DNA from: Erwinia rhapontici
GTDB lineage: Bacteria; Pseudomonadota; Gammaproteobacteria; Enterobacterales; Enterobacteriaceae
Direction of reading: 5' to 3'
Length of the DNA: 64,000 nucleotides
Assembly (NCBI RefSeq): GCF_012271765.1
Contig: NZ_VRKO01000013.1
Span: 170,927 to 234,926 of the forward strand
Both the position numbers and the translations under genes were made by a program. The notes below the pieces were generated by a model. It did not search any database. It was not told the origin of the DNA and saw only the letters and a program-made list of their open reading frames with translations. Of the stretch, positions 27,771 through 39,446 are shown piece after piece; position 1 is the first letter of the stretch, and the number at the start of each line of letters is the position of its first letter.

Positions 27771-29051
27771 TTACTGTTCGTAGCTGACCGGTGCCAGCAC
27801 CTCGTGATCGATATTTTTCCTGATACGGTTTAGCGTTGATTCATAAGGGCAAAGCGTACCGACCTTGGTGATTTTACAGCCGTCGAATCCCAGCTCGCTG
27901 ATCAGCGGTGGCTGAGTGGCGTTGAGCGGTGTCAGATAACGAATTTGATCGAGTGTCTGCGCCTGGAAATAGAGACGGATATAACGTTTTCCGGTCTGCG
28001 TCTCGCGCCAGCGTTCAAACACCAGACTGCCCGCCGGAGGAATGTTGCCTCGCGGATAACTGGCCTGCTGCCAGCTAAAGTTCAGCATGGTACGCAGCCA
28101 GGAAATGTTGGTGTCGTGCGCGACATACAGCAGCCATCGCACGTCGGGCGGCCCCCCTTTTACCGGTTGGGTTGCCAGCGCTTTGGCGATTTGATCCATT
28201 AATATCGATCCGCCACGCTGCGCGATATAAGGCACATCGTTGATATAATCGTATTTTGTGGTTAGCAGCGGCATCAGTTTTGCCACGTCAGCGGCGGAGT
28301 GAACGTGGCCAAAAGCCACGTTGGCAGAAGGTTGATTTTCGCTCCATGCCAGGCGGAAAGTCTCTGCCATATTCGCCAGCGTTGCGAGTCCCTCGACCTC
28401 AAAACGCCCGTCCTTGCTACGCTTGATACTCCATGGGTGATCGAAGATAGGGCAGGGATGGTCCGCCTGACAGACGGTTGCTTTCAAACGGGCGATCTCC
28501 GGGGCTGCACGCTGCTCTGCCTGCTGAACGCTCCCGCCCATTGCCTTTTCAATTCCCGCCCGGGCCTGTGCTTCGTCCAGTGGTGCCAGCCCCATCTTAT
28601 CGCTCTGGAACAAGGGATCGCTGTCACCGCTGACGCTGTGCACCGTCACATCACACCCCGGGAATGCGCCATCAGTTAATGCTTTCGCCGTCGCTTTTGT
28701 GCGCTGTAGCGGGCTTGCCCAGACATACAGTGTCTTGCCGTCAGGGCATCCCGACGTCAGCAACCCGGCCTGACGCCAGCCGTTTGCCTCATACCCGCCT
28801 TTCAATACCGCAGCGGCATAACCGTGCCCGGTCAGTTCGCCATCGGCGGTCAGCCACTGTGGCCAGGAGCGATCTGTCCCTGCCTCCATTGCTTTGGTGT
28901 TATCCGGCGTGGGCGGGCGGACCCCATGGCGACTGATCTCCACGACTTTTTCCAGGTGAAATGTTTCTGCCTGCACTATCTGGCTACTGAATACCGGCAC
29001 CATGGCCAGGGCAAACACCAGGCGTGGCAATACCGTCTGTATCGTTAACAT
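27771..29051 (-). CDS. Histidine acid phosphatase, phytase PhyK-like (copy 1)
   Basis: Secreted phosphatase of 426 residues. A signal peptide ends near residue 28 (VQA before ETFHL). The catalytic RHGVRPP (His nucleophile) is near the N-terminus, and VAHDTN (proton donor Asp) near the C-terminus. The whole sequence resembles Klebsiella PhyK phytase/phosphatase (ASPLQRTKATAKALTDGAFPGC, NFSWQQASYPRGNIPP). Even numbers of cysteines suggest disulfides in the periplasm. GAGGATCATT precedes the ATG. Upstream are a Pho-box match and two palindromes. Substrate could be phytate or glucose-1-phosphate. Confidence 0.85.
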   Translation of the reverse strand: MLTIQTVLPRLVFALAMVPVFSSQIVQAETFHLEKVVEISRHGVRPPTPDNTKAMEAGTDRSWPQWLTADGELTGHGYAAAVLKGGYEANGWRQAGLLTSGCPDGKTLYVWASPLQRTKATAKALTDGAFPGCDVTVHSVSGDSDPLFQSDKMGLAPLDEAQARAGIEKAMGGSVQQAEQRAAPEIARLKATVCQADHPCPIFDHPWSIKRSKDGRFEVEGLATLANMAETFRLAWSENQPSANVAFGHVHSAADVAKLMPLLTTKYDYINDVPYIAQRGGSILMDQIAKALATQPVKGGPPDVRWLLYVAHDTNISWLRTMLNFSWQQASYPRGNIPPAGSLVFERWRETQTGKRYIRLYFQAQTLDQIRYLTPLNATQPPLISELGFDGCKITKVGTLCPYESTLNRIRKNIDHEVLAPVSYEQ

Positions 29052-29063
29052 AATGATCCTCTA

Positions 29064-29077
29064 TGCACACGTGTGCA
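29064..29077. promoter_or_regulatory. Perfect palindrome, candidate operator of the LacI-type regulator
   Basis: TGCACACGTGTGCA is a 14-bp perfect palindrome with a central CG, like operators of LacI/GalR proteins. It lies 13 bases before the phosphatase start, within its expected leader, and 100 bases from the end of the LacI-type gene. Confidence 0.5.
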
Positions 29078-29099
29078 ATTACAAGTGTAAAAAAGGCGT

Positions 29100-29115
29100 G
29101 TTACAACGTTGTGAC
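29100..29115. promoter_or_regulatory. Second palindrome with central CG upstream of phosphatase copy 1
   Basis: GTTACAACGTTGTGAC is a 16-base palindrome with one mismatched pair and central CG. It overlaps the Pho-box match by 5 bases, so occupancy could compete with PhoB. Confidence 0.4.
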
Positions 29116-29128
29116 AGAATAATGACCA
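29111..29128 (-). promoter_or_regulatory. Pho box-like site upstream of phosphatase copy 1
   Basis: On the minus strand the site reads TGGTCATTATTCTGTCAC, matching the 18-base Pho box CTGTCATAAATCTGTCAC at about 16 of 18 positions (allowing A/T in the spacer). The 7-base repeats are 11 bases apart. TGTAAC falls at about the -10 distance. It lies 60 bases from the start codon. Confidence 0.6.
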
Positions 29129-29179
29129 GAATGAAAAAATGATTCCGTGATCGTTATAACATAAAACAAATTGTCCAAA

Positions 29180-30163
29180 TCAGGCGGAGTGACGGCGGAT
29201 AAGTGTGACAGGAACAGATTTTTGCTGCGAAGGCTGGGTGAAGTTTTTCAGCCTTTCCAGTAGAGAATGAACGGCAAGTTGCGCCAGTTTGTCGGTATCT
29301 TGCTGGATCGTCGTCAGTTGATACGCAGCGAATGCGGCCTGTGGGATGTCATCAAATCCTGCGACTTTAATCGCAGAGAAAGCAGGATGCTGGTGCAAAT
29401 AATCCAGGGTGCCCATCGCCAGCATATCGGTGGCACAAAAGATCGCCTGTAAATTGGGATAATCAGCAAGCAGTTTAGCTGCGGCGTCCCAACCCGCCTG
29501 ATAACCGCCTCGTGGGCAGAAAAGGGCAATGGCCTGCGGCGCCTGTTCACGAAAGGCCTGCCAGCGTTGGTCAGTGCTGAAGTTTTCCGCCTCTTCCCCG
29601 ATAAAGGCCAGCCGTTGCAGGCCCTGTTCCCTGAACAGGGCGGCTACCAGCTTTGCACCCTGCGCATTATCACTGCAAATGCGATCGGCACCGGGCAGGT
29701 CGGCGTGACGATTGATTAACATCACGGGGATCTTTTTTGCCAGATACTCTTCGGCCAGCGACAGTGGAGGCGCGCCGGAGGTGATGATTACTCCCGTCAC
29801 ATGGTAGCTGAGCAGCTGGCGAAGTGAGGGTTCTAACTGTTGGGGATCGTCGGCATTCATCAGCAGAGGAATAAACCCCTGTAACGCCAGATGATGTACC
29901 AGCGGGGCCAGCAGTTTACTGCGAAAAGGATTATCGAAACCGGCGGTGATGATCCCGACAAAATTACTGTTACCGGTGATCATGGTGCGCGCAATGATAT
30001 TCACCTGGTAGCCCAGCTCACTGGCGGCGGCCATCACCTTCTGGCGCGTCGGTTCAGAAACGGAAGCGCCAGGGGTGAAGGTACGCGAGACGGCAGAACG
30101 TGATACACCGGCAAGGCGAGCAACATCGGCCGCAGTAACCCAACTTTTGTTTTCAGACGCCAT
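29180..30163 (-). CDS. LacI-family transcriptional regulator
   Basis: DNA-binding repressor or activator of 327 residues. Helix-turn-helix is VTAADVARLAGVSRSAVSRTF (about 9-29), with the hinge helix residues following (AASELGYQVN). The periplasmic-binding-protein-like sensor domain follows (VGIITAGFDNPF; VAGFDDIPQAAFAAYQLTTIQQD). ATG at 30163 is chosen because AGAGGGAG lies five bases upstream; GTG two codons earlier has no room. It sits between two phytase-like phosphatases in the same direction and probably regulates one or both. Effector unknown, perhaps an inositol or sugar phosphate. Confidence 0.85.
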   Translation of the reverse strand: MASENKSWVTAADVARLAGVSRSAVSRTFTPGASVSEPTRQKVMAAASELGYQVNIIARTMITGNSNFVGIITAGFDNPFRSKLLAPLVHHLALQGFIPLLMNADDPQQLEPSLRQLLSYHVTGVIITSGAPPLSLAEEYLAKKIPVMLINRHADLPGADRICSDNAQGAKLVAALFREQGLQRLAFIGEEAENFSTDQRWQAFREQAPQAIALFCPRGGYQAGWDAAAKLLADYPNLQAIFCATDMLAMGTLDYLHQHPAFSAIKVAGFDDIPQAAFAAYQLTTIQQDTDKLAQLAVHSLLERLKNFTQPSQQKSVPVTLIRRHSA

Positions 30164-30226
30164 CGGCACTCCCTCTGTATGTGCCGCTGAGTATTACCGC
30201 AATACTGCGGAAAGTCATGGCGTTTC

Positions 30227-31516
30227 TCAGTGTGATGCGGGTTGATTCTGATAGCTTACCGGGCGAATCAGTGACCGGTCTATATTCTGGTTAAGGTGTT
30301 GCAGTACGCTGTCGTAAGGGCACAGAGTACCTGCTTCGGTTTTCTCACAGCCGGCAAATTTTAACTCGGTGATCAGTAGCGGGTGGTGGCGGTCGATGGG
30401 TGTCAGTTGACGAATCTGATCAAGACTCTGCCCCTGGAACAGAATGCGGATAAAACGTTTCCCGCTTTGTGTCTCTTTCCAGCGTTCAAATACCAGGCTT
30501 CCTGCTGGCTGGACAGTGCCACGAGGATAGTCACCCTGTTGCCAGCTGAAATCCAGCAACGTACGCAGATAGGCGATATTGACGTCATGAGCGACGTACA
30601 GCAGCCAGCGAGCCTCCGGCGGTGCATCCTGTTGCGGCGTCACGCCCTGTTGCAATGCTTTGGCAATCTGCTCCATCAATAAGGAACCGCCACGCCGGGC
30701 GACGTAGGGTTGATCGTTGGTGGCATCGTATTTCGGTGTCAGTAATGCCATGAGCTTGCCGATCTGTGCGGCACTGTCGGCGTGACCAAACGCCACCTGA
30801 CTCAGCGGTTTATTATCGCTCCACTCCAGACGAAGGGTTTCTGCCATAGCCGCCAGGGTATCCAGACCGGTGATCATAATACGGCCATCGGAGGCGAATT
30901 TTATTTCCCACATTTTATCAAAGATTGGGCAGGGCTTATCTGGCTGGCAGACGGCCTTTTTCAGCAGGGAGATCTCTGGTTGCAGCCGTTTTTGTGCATC
31001 GGCTGGCGTGCCGCCCAGGGCGGTCAGTGCCCCCTGACGCTGTTGCTCCTGGTCGAGGGTGGCATATCCCGGACCCTGGTTTTGAAACAGCGGATCGTTT
31101 TTTTCCGGGGAGTGATGAATAGTGATGCCACAGCCGGGGAAGGCCCCGTCAGTCAGGGCTTCAGCAGTGGCACGGGTACGCTGTAACGGACTGGCCCAGA
31201 CAAAAATATCTTTCTCTGTCGGGCAGCCTGCGCCAAGCAGGCCAAGCTGACGATACTGGTTTCCCTCATATTGGCCTTTAAGCCATGCCGCGCTGTAGCC
31301 GTGACCCGTGAGCTGACCGTCGGCGGTTAACCAGCTTATCCAGGGGCGATCACTGCCGGTCTCCATCTCTTTACGGTTATCCGCCGTTGGCGGGCGAACG
31401 CCGTGGCGGCTGATTTCCACCACTTTTTCCAGCACATAGTGAGGCGCGGCCTGGGCCATCAGGCTCAGTGAACTGAACAGGGTGGCGAGGGAAAAACGCA
31501 GAGCACTCTTTTTCAT
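30227..31516 (-). CDS. Histidine acid phosphatase, phytase PhyK-like (copy 2)
   Basis: Secreted phosphatase of 429 residues, a paralog of the gene at 27771. Signal peptide ends near residue 23 (AQA before APHYV). Catalytic RHGVRPP is present. The second motif reads VAHDVN, so the residue after HD is Val where copy 1 and PhyK have Thr; His and Asp are kept. AAGGATG lies before ATG 31516; an ATG three codons upstream is an alternative. Copies share collinear blocks throughout, so they arose by duplication or paired acquisition. No clear Pho box was found in its upstream region. Confidence 0.85.
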   Translation of the reverse strand: MKKSALRFSLATLFSSLSLMAQAAPHYVLEKVVEISRHGVRPPTADNRKEMETGSDRPWISWLTADGQLTGHGYSAAWLKGQYEGNQYRQLGLLGAGCPTEKDIFVWASPLQRTRATAEALTDGAFPGCGITIHHSPEKNDPLFQNQGPGYATLDQEQQRQGALTALGGTPADAQKRLQPEISLLKKAVCQPDKPCPIFDKMWEIKFASDGRIMITGLDTLAAMAETLRLEWSDNKPLSQVAFGHADSAAQIGKLMALLTPKYDATNDQPYVARRGGSLLMEQIAKALQQGVTPQQDAPPEARWLLYVAHDVNIAYLRTLLDFSWQQGDYPRGTVQPAGSLVFERWKETQSGKRFIRILFQGQSLDQIRQLTPIDRHHPLLITELKFAGCEKTEAGTLCPYDSVLQHLNQNIDRSLIRPVSYQNQPASH

Positions 31517-31565
31517 CGGGATCATCCTTGTGATGGGGGACAGTTCAGTGGGCATCATGACAAAA

Positions 31566-31588
31566 TTTCGTCTAAAGGTGTGACGAAA
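31566..31588. promoter_or_regulatory. Inverted repeat upstream of phosphatase copy 2
   Basis: TTTCGTC-N9-GACGAAA is a perfect 7+7 inverted repeat about 50 bases before the start codon. It is unlike the palindromes before copy 1, so any shared operator is not obvious. Confidence 0.35.
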
Positions 31589-31612
31589 GATGGGGGGCGG
31601 GAAATTGAGGTG

Positions 31613-31637
31613 AAAAAAAAGCCCGCCGAAGCGAGCT
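31613..31637 (-). terminator. Terminator of the peroxiredoxin gene
   Basis: On the minus strand: stem AGCTCGC/GCGGGCT with a TTCG loop (one G-T wobble), followed by eight T. It starts 23 bases after the peroxiredoxin stop. Confidence 0.85.
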
Positions 31638-31659
31638 TTCCTGGAAAACGCACAAGCAA

Positions 31660-32262
31660 TTACAGCTTAGAGGCGTTCTCAGTCAGGTACTTAGCAACAC
31701 CTTCTGGAGATGCGCCCATACCTTCTTTTCCTTTTTCCCACTGAGCCGGGCACACTTCGCCGTGCTCTTCGTGGAATTGCAGCGCGTCAACCATGCGCAG
31801 CATTTCGTCAACGTTACGGCCCAGTGGCAGATCGTTAACCACCTGGTGGCGAACCACACCGGCTTTGTCGATCAGGAAAGAACCACGCAGAGCCACGCCT
31901 GCATCCGGGTGCTCGATGCCGTAGGCTTTCTGAATTTCACGTTTGATATCAGCAACCATTGCGTACTGAACTTCGCCGATGCCGCCTTTATCAACCGGAG
32001 TTTTACGCCATGCGTTGTGCACGAACTCTGAATCGAAGGAAACACCAACCACTTCCACGCCGCGTTTCTGGAATTCTGCATAGCGCTTGTCGAAAGCGAT
32101 CAGCTCAGAAGGGCATACGAAGGTGAAGTCCATTGGCCAAAAGAACACAACGGTGGCTTTACCAGCGGTGTGTTTTTTAAAGTTGAAGTTTTCTACGATC
32201 TCACCGTTGCCCAGTACGGCTGCGGCGGTAAAATCAGGGGCTGGACGAGTTACCAGGACCAT
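31660..32262 (-). CDS. Typical 2-Cys peroxiredoxin (AhpC/TSA family)
   Basis: Cytoplasmic peroxidase of 200 residues reducing H2O2 and organic peroxides. Peroxidatic Cys50 is in DFTFVCPSEL and the resolving Cys171 in EVCPAQW, the typical 2-Cys layout. A GGIG-containing loop and a C-terminal tail after Cys171 (YL motif: AKYLTEN) are features of peroxide-sensitive types. ATG at 32262 has AGGAG five bases upstream; 45 upstream codons in frame are not coding. No AhpF is adjacent. An OxyR-type site upstream suggests peroxide induction. Confidence 0.92.
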   Translation of the reverse strand: MVLVTRPAPDFTAAAVLGNGEIVENFNFKKHTAGKATVVFFWPMDFTFVCPSELIAFDKRYAEFQKRGVEVVGVSFDSEFVHNAWRKTPVDKGGIGEVQYAMVADIKREIQKAYGIEHPDAGVALRGSFLIDKAGVVRHQVVNDLPLGRNVDEMLRMVDALQFHEEHGEVCPAQWEKGKEGMGASPEGVAKYLTENASKL

Positions 32263-32361
32263 GTTCACTCCTGTAAAAGTAAGTTGAAATAAGGTGACAA
32301 TACGCGGGCAGTATACGGGGCGTGCCCCATCAGGGACCAGCGTGCTGTACCGATTATTAAG

Positions 32362-32398
32362 ATAGGCTATACCTATCAAAATCGTAGTAATTATCAAG
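32362..32398 (-). promoter_or_regulatory. OxyR-binding-site-like sequence upstream of the peroxiredoxin gene
   Basis: ATAGGCTATACCTAT (32362-32376) fits the OxyR half-site ATAGNTNNNANCTAT with one mismatch. Seven bases later, the spacing OxyR uses, GTAGTAATTATCAAG (32384-32398) is a weak second half-site. The site is 100-136 bases from the start codon. Confidence 0.65.
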
Positions 32399-32458
32399 CA
32401 GTTTCATACAATAACCTTTTTTAAAAAAAGGGCAAGGTGTAAAACTGGGCAAGATGTT

Positions 32459-33040
32459 TCACAACTTCCGCTGAACAGCTTGCGCCATCATACGCGGGTA
32501 AAGCTGCCAGAATAACACTTCAAGCTGTTGATAGTTATCAACGAAATCTTGATAACTGTCTTCCAGTGCTGCCAGTTTAGGACGGCGGCTTGCCATCCCG
32601 CGCAGCACCTCTTGCAGAAAAGGAGCATCGGCATAACGCTCCATCCAGCGTCCGGTCCATAAGTAGTGATTAAGATTCTGGAATCGCTCCGGGGTTGTCC
32701 CAAGTTGCGGTTCGATCACACTTTTCACCTGTGACAAAAAAGCTGGCAAAGAAATTTCCGGCACCAGCTTATCCCAGTGAGATGACAGAAAATGATCCCA
32801 GATGACGTCAAGCGTAATCGGTGCCACCCGGCGAGTATTGCTGCGAAAAAGCTGGCGGGCGCTGCGCACTTCCGGCAAGGAATCGGTCAGTGCATCAATC
32901 CGGCGGTGAAGTGCAATACCGTCAGCGATAGCTTCAGGCCATTGCTGATGCGGGTTGCCGCGCACATAGTCTGCCATCATATTGCCCAGCAGCGAGCTGT
33001 TGGCAAGGGTGGCCATATGGAGGTGAGCAAGATAGTTCAT
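32459..33040 (-). CDS. acpH: Acyl carrier protein phosphodiesterase
   Basis: AcpH removes the 4'-phosphopantetheine arm from holo-ACP in the cytoplasm. The 193 residues match the E. coli length (193). The N-terminus MNYLAHLHMA and the family blocks LLGNMMADYVRG, DGIALHRRIDALTDSLPEV and DVIWDHFLSSHW carry the HD-like metal-binding His/Asp residues. It is divergent from queA across about 100 bases, the E. coli arrangement. Confidence 0.95.
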   Translation of the reverse strand: MNYLAHLHMATLANSSLLGNMMADYVRGNPHQQWPEAIADGIALHRRIDALTDSLPEVRSARQLFRSNTRRVAPITLDVIWDHFLSSHWDKLVPEISLPAFLSQVKSVIEPQLGTTPERFQNLNHYLWTGRWMERYADAPFLQEVLRGMASRRPKLAALEDSYQDFVDNYQQLEVLFWQLYPRMMAQAVQRKL

Positions 33041-33143
33041 GGCGCGATTCTAGCGTAGTTTCTGTCGATATTAAGCAGATTGTTTAGCTATGAGCAGTTT
33101 TCAGCTAGAATGTGCGCCCTGATTTCCCAGACTGTGAATGACC

Positions 33144-35419
<2,276 letters not shown>

Positions 35420-35436
35420 ACAATGAGGGAAATTTA

Positions 35437-35766
35437 ATGAGCTTTTTCACTTCTGATGCCGTAGCAGCCGCAGCACCATCTCAGGGAAGTCCTTACTCTC
35501 TGGTGATTATGTTGGTTGTGTTTGGTCTGATTTTCTACTTTATGATCCTGCGCCCTCAGCAGAAACGTGCGAAAGAGCACAAGAAACTGATGGACTCAAT
35601 TTCTAAAGGTGATGAAGTGCTGACCACCGGTGGCCTGGTGGGCCGTGTGACTAAAGTTGCTGAAACCGGCTATGTTGCTATCGCACTGAACGAAACCACT
35701 GAAGTTGTGGTCAAACGTGACTTCGTCGCTGCCGTTCTGCCGAAAGGTACAATGAAAGCGCTTTAA
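35437..35766 (+). CDS. yajC: Sec translocon accessory protein YajC
   Basis: Single-span inner-membrane protein of 109 residues that joins SecDF in the Sec holotranslocon. One membrane segment (about 18-40, [29 protein letters not shown]) and a cytoplasmic SH3-like domain with [29 protein letters not shown] precedes the ATG. It lies between tgt and secD, the conserved order. Confidence 0.96.
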   Translation: MSFFTSDAVAAAAPSQGSPYSLVIMLVVFGLIFYFMILRPQQKRAKEHKKLMDSISKGDEVLTTGGLVGRVTKVAETGYVAIALNETTEVVVKRDFVAAVLPKGTMKAL

Positions 35767-35792
35767 TTTTCGATTTCCCTAAGGGAACTGCC

Positions 35793-37640
35793 GTGTTAAA
35801 CCGTTATCCTTTGTGGAAGTACATCATGCTGATCGTCGTGTTACTCGTCGGTCTGCTGTATGCACTTCCTAACCTGTATGGTGAGGATCCGGCCGTTCAG
35901 ATCACTGGTGCGCGCGGAAGCGCCGCCAGTGAGCAAACGCTGGTTCAGATCCAGACCGCATTAAAACAAGATAATATCCAGAGCAAATCACTCGCGCTGG
36001 AAAATGGCGCTATTATGGCGCGTTTCGCCAACACGGACGTGCAGATGCGCGCGCGTGAAGCGATTACTAAAACGCTGGGCGATAACTACGTCGTGGCGCT
36101 TAACCTCGCTCCCGCAACACCGTCCTGGTTAGCCATGCTCAATGCGGAACCGATGAAACTCGGTCTCGATCTGCGCGGTGGCGTTCACTTCCTGATGGAA
36201 GTCGATATGGATACTGCTCTGAGTAAACTCCAGGAACAGAACATCGATAACCTGCGAAGTGACCTTCGTGATAAAAGCATCCCTTACGTTAACGTTCGCA
36301 AAATCAATAATTACGGTCTGGAAATTCGTTTCCGTGATGCCGCAGCACGTGATCAAGCCGTCAGCTATCTGGCAGGCCGTCACCGCGATATGGTCATCAA
36401 CAGCAGTGGCAGCAATGCCCTGTCGGCTGTCATGTCTGATGAGCGACTGCGTGAAGCCCGTGAATACGCGGTACAGCAGAACATTAATATTCTGCGTAAC
36501 CGTGTGAATCAGCTGGGTGTTGCAGAACCACTGGTACAGCGTCAGGGTTCTGACCGTATCGTCGTGGAATTGCCGGGTATTCAGGATACTGCACGCGCGA
36601 AAGAGATCCTCGGCGCAACCGCAACGCTGGAATTCCGTCTGGTGAATACCTCTGTGGATGCCACTGCCGCTGCGAACGGCCGCGTTCCGGGCGACTCTGA
36701 AGTGAAAGACACCCGTGATGGCCAGCCTGTTGTGCTGTACAAGCGTGTGATCCTCACCGGCGACCACATCACCGACTCCACCTCAAGCACCGATGAATAC
36801 AATCAGCCTCAGGTTAATATCTCCCTGGACAGCGCTGGCGGTAACATCATGTCCAACTTCACCAAGGACAGCGTCGGTAAAGCGATGGCAACCCTGTTTG
36901 TTGAGTACAAAGACAGCGGGAAGAAAGACGCCAACGGTCGCTCAATCCTTGAGAAGCAGGAAGAAGTGATTAACGTGGCGAATATCCAGTCTCGTCTGGG
37001 TAACAGCTTCCGTATCACCGGCATCAATAACCCGAACGAAGCGCGCCAGCTGTCTCTGCTGCTGCGTGCCGGGGCGCTGATTGCACCGATCCAGATTGTT
37101 GAAGAGCGTACTATTGGCCCGACAATGGGTCAGCAGAACATCACTCAGGGTCTGGAAGCCTGCCTGTGGGGCCTTATCGCTTCCATCATCTTTATGGTGG
37201 TGTGGTACAAGAAATTTGGTCTGATTGCGACCAGTGCGCTGCTGGCTAACCTGGTGCTAATTGTCGGTATCATGTCGCTGCTGCCGGGTGCTACGCTGAC
37301 CATGCCGGGAATTGCCGGTATTGTGCTGACGCTGGCGGTTGCGGTGGATGCTAACGTACTGATTAACGAACGTATCAAGGAAGAGCTGCGCAACGGACGT
37401 TCCGTTCAGCAGGCGATCCATGAAGGCTATAAAGGCGCGTTCTCCAGTATCGTTGATGCTAACGTCACGACGCTGATTAAAGTGTTGATCCTGTACGCAG
37501 TCGGTACTGGCTCAATCAAAGGCTTTGCGATCACCACGGGAATCGGTATTGCGACCTCGATGTTTACCGCAATTATTGGTACTCGCGCCATTGCCAATCT
37601 GTTGTACGGCGGCAAACGCATCAACAAGCTGTCTATCTGA
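35793..37640 (+). CDS. secD: Protein translocase subunit SecD
   Basis: RND-type membrane protein of 615 residues that pulls secreted proteins using proton flow. First membrane segment about 8-28, large periplasmic P1 domain, then five segments at the C-terminus. Motifs [16 protein letters not shown] near the start of P1 and, in the C-terminal domain, [19 protein letters not shown] with the proton-relay Asp (VDANV). GTG start at 35793 with AAGGGAACTGCC upstream. secF follows 10 bases after the stop. Confidence 0.97.
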   Translation: MLNRYPLWKYIMLIVVLLVGLLYALPNLYGEDPAVQITGARGSAASEQTLVQIQTALKQDNIQSKSLALENGAIMARFANTDVQMRAREAITKTLGDNYVVALNLAPATPSWLAMLNAEPMKLGLDLRGGVHFLMEVDMDTALSKLQEQNIDNLRSDLRDKSIPYVNVRKINNYGLEIRFRDAAARDQAVSYLAGRHRDMVINSSGSNALSAVMSDERLREAREYAVQQNINILRNRVNQLGVAEPLVQRQGSDRIVVELPGIQDTARAKEILGATATLEFRLVNTSVDATAAANGRVPGDSEVKDTRDGQPVVLYKRVILTGDHITDSTSSTDEYNQPQVNISLDSAGGNIMSNFTKDSVGKAMATLFVEYKDSGKKDANGRSILEKQEEVINVANIQSRLGNSFRITGINNPNEARQLSLLLRAGALIAPIQIVEERTIGPTMGQQNITQGLEACLWGLIASIIFMVVWYKKFGLIATSALLANLVLIVGIMSLLPGATLTMPGIAGIVLTLAVAVDANVLINERIKEELRNGRSVQQAIHEGYKGAFSSIVDANVTTLIKVLILYAVGTGSIKGFAITTGIGIATSMFTAIIGTRAIANLLYGGKRINKLSI

Positions 37641-37650
37641 GGAGTGCGTT

Positions 37651-38619
37651 GTGTCACAGGAACATAGTGTTGAACAATTGAACCACGGCCGTAAAGTCTA
37701 TGACTTTATGCGCTGGGACACGCTGGCGTTTGCCATCTCGGTACTGCTGCTGATTGCATCCGTTGCCATTATGGGCGTGCGTGGTTTTAACTGGGGTCTG
37801 GATTTCACCGGTGGTACGGTGATTGAAATTAACCTCGAGCAACCCGTAGAACTGGATATGCTGCGCACCAGCCTGGAAAAATCAGGTTTTGATGAGCCGC
37901 AGGTACAGAACTTTGGCAGCAGCCGTGACGTGATCGTTCGTATGTCACCGCGCGAAGGGAATGCCGGTCAGGAGCTGGGCGCGAAAGTGCTGGCAACGAT
38001 CAACGAGGCAACCCAGCAGCAGGCAACGGTAAAACGTATTGAGTTCGTCGGCCCAAGCGTGGGTAGCGATCTGGCTCAGGCTGGCGGTATGGCGCTATTA
38101 TCTGCGCTGATTGCCATCCTGATCTACATTGGTTTCCGTTTTGAGTGGCGTCTGGCACTGGGTACTGTGTTGGCACTGGCCCATGACGTGATCATAACCG
38201 CCGGCATTTTGGCGCTGTTCCAGGTTGAAATCGACCTGACGATCATCGCCTCACTGATGTCGGTTATCGGTTACTCGCTGAACGATAAAATCGTGGTCTC
38301 GGACCGTATTCGTGAGAACTTCCGCAAGATCCGTCGCGGTTCGTCTTACGATATCACCAACGTCTCCCTGACGCAGACGCTGAGCCGTACCATTATCACC
38401 TCGGTAACCACCCTGGCGATGGTCGCGATTCTGTTTGTGTTCGGTGGCGCGTTGCTGAAAGGCTTCTCGTTGACCATGCTGATCGGTATCACTATCGGTA
38501 CCATCTCGTCGATTTATGTCTCTTCCGCGCTGGCGCTGAAGCTGGGCATGAAACGCGAGCATATGCTGCAGCAGAAAGTGGAAAAAGAGGGCGCAGATCA
38601 GCCTTCGATTCTGCCTTAA
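37651..38619 (+). CDS. secF: Protein translocase subunit SecF
   Basis: Partner of SecD, 322 residues with six membrane segments and a periplasmic loop. [25 protein letters not shown] and [23 protein letters not shown] are the family motifs, and the C-terminus [26 protein letters not shown] is identical to E. coli. GTG at 37651, with GAGGAG upstream, is the start; an earlier in-frame ATG lies inside secD and is spurious. Confidence 0.97.
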   Translation: MSQEHSVEQLNHGRKVYDFMRWDTLAFAISVLLLIASVAIMGVRGFNWGLDFTGGTVIEINLEQPVELDMLRTSLEKSGFDEPQVQNFGSSRDVIVRMSPREGNAGQELGAKVLATINEATQQQATVKRIEFVGPSVGSDLAQAGGMALLSALIAILIYIGFRFEWRLALGTVLALAHDVIITAGILALFQVEIDLTIIASLMSVIGYSLNDKIVVSDRIRENFRKIRRGSSYDITNVSLTQTLSRTIITSVTTLAMVAILFVFGGALLKGFSLTMLIGITIGTISSIYVSSALALKLGMKREHMLQQKVEKEGADQPSILP

Positions 38620-38662
38620 TCCCGGGCGGACCAAAACAGGTGTCCCCCTGGAGCCGATTGGA

Positions 38663-38691
38663 AGGGCCACGCATTGCGTGGCCCTTTTTTT
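38663..38691 (+). terminator. Terminator of the tgt-secF operon
   Basis: 10-bp stem AGGGCCACGC/GCGTGGCCCT with a 3-base loop followed by seven T. It lies between convergent secF and yajI. Confidence 0.92.
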
Positions 38692-39256
38692 ATGGTGTGC
38701 TGGTCGCTGGCGGCTCAGTGCTGAGCACTACATCATGTACCCGCACATATCCCAATTGTTCCGGCGGCAGGTTGCTTAAACGTAATGGCACCGTGGCTTC
38801 ACTTTTCGCCAGCAGCGCGCGGGTGACCTCAATACGTTGCACCTGACTGTTTACCGTCAGTGGCTTGCTGGTCGTGCTATCCAACTCACCCCATTCGACC
38901 TGAGCGGTAAACGCGGGTAGCGGCGCATCGCCTGTTGCGCGTATATGTAGAAGGGCGCGCGTGCCGTTGGCTTCCGCCTGGACATGACTCAATGACAGCT
39001 TCAGTTCACCCGCCTGGCTTTTCAGTATCACCCCGGTATTCGCCGCTGGCAGTAACCATGCACCCTGTGCCGACCCGCTGTTAAGATTCCCCTGCTGCTC
39101 CAGCGCGGCGGCCTGATTGGTCAGTTGGCGCATTTCCTGGGTCAGTTTCCCGACTTCGTTATGCAACTGATTGAGTTTCGGTTGCGGTGGCGTACTGGCA
39201 CAGCCCGCCAGCAGTAACAGTGATCCCAGTGACAATTTGAGATAAGCGCTTGTCAT
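38690..39256 (-). CDS. yajI: DUF3251 lipoprotein YajI
   Basis: Lipoprotein of 188 residues with lipobox LLLAGC (Cys19). A short coiled coil (about 30-60, QLHNEVGKLTQEMRQLTNQAAALEQQG) follows, then a beta-rich DUF3251 domain. E. coli YajI is 179 residues and has the same neighbours (tsx, absent here, and nrdR). Function unknown, outer-membrane anchored by inference. ATTTCCTTCTG-complement AGAAGGAAATGAAC precedes the start. It ends within the secF terminator. Confidence 0.85.
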   Translation of the reverse strand: MTSAYLKLSLGSLLLLAGCASTPPQPKLNQLHNEVGKLTQEMRQLTNQAAALEQQGNLNSGSAQGAWLLPAANTGVILKSQAGELKLSLSHVQAEANGTRALLHIRATGDAPLPAFTAQVEWGELDSTTSKPLTVNSQVQRIEVTRALLAKSEATVPLRLSNLPPEQLGYVRVHDVVLSTEPPATSTP

Positions 39257-39446
39257 TGTTCATTTCCTTCTGATTAACGCGAATGACTTTATCTTAGAGC
39301 AAACGGGTCTTGATCGCCTGCAAAGAAATACGGCATTTTGTTGCGTAAGCCCCATAAAATCAGGACAGTTTTTCTGACGCACCTTTGGCACATCGCCGGG
39401 TTCGCGGTACACTAGCTGACACTATTAAGGATAATCAGGACGCGTC

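Noticed and set aside
31517..31560. Pho box in front of phosphatase copy 2
   Set aside because: Only weak half-sites with spacing near 22-23 bases; no 11-base repeat of CTGTCA type.
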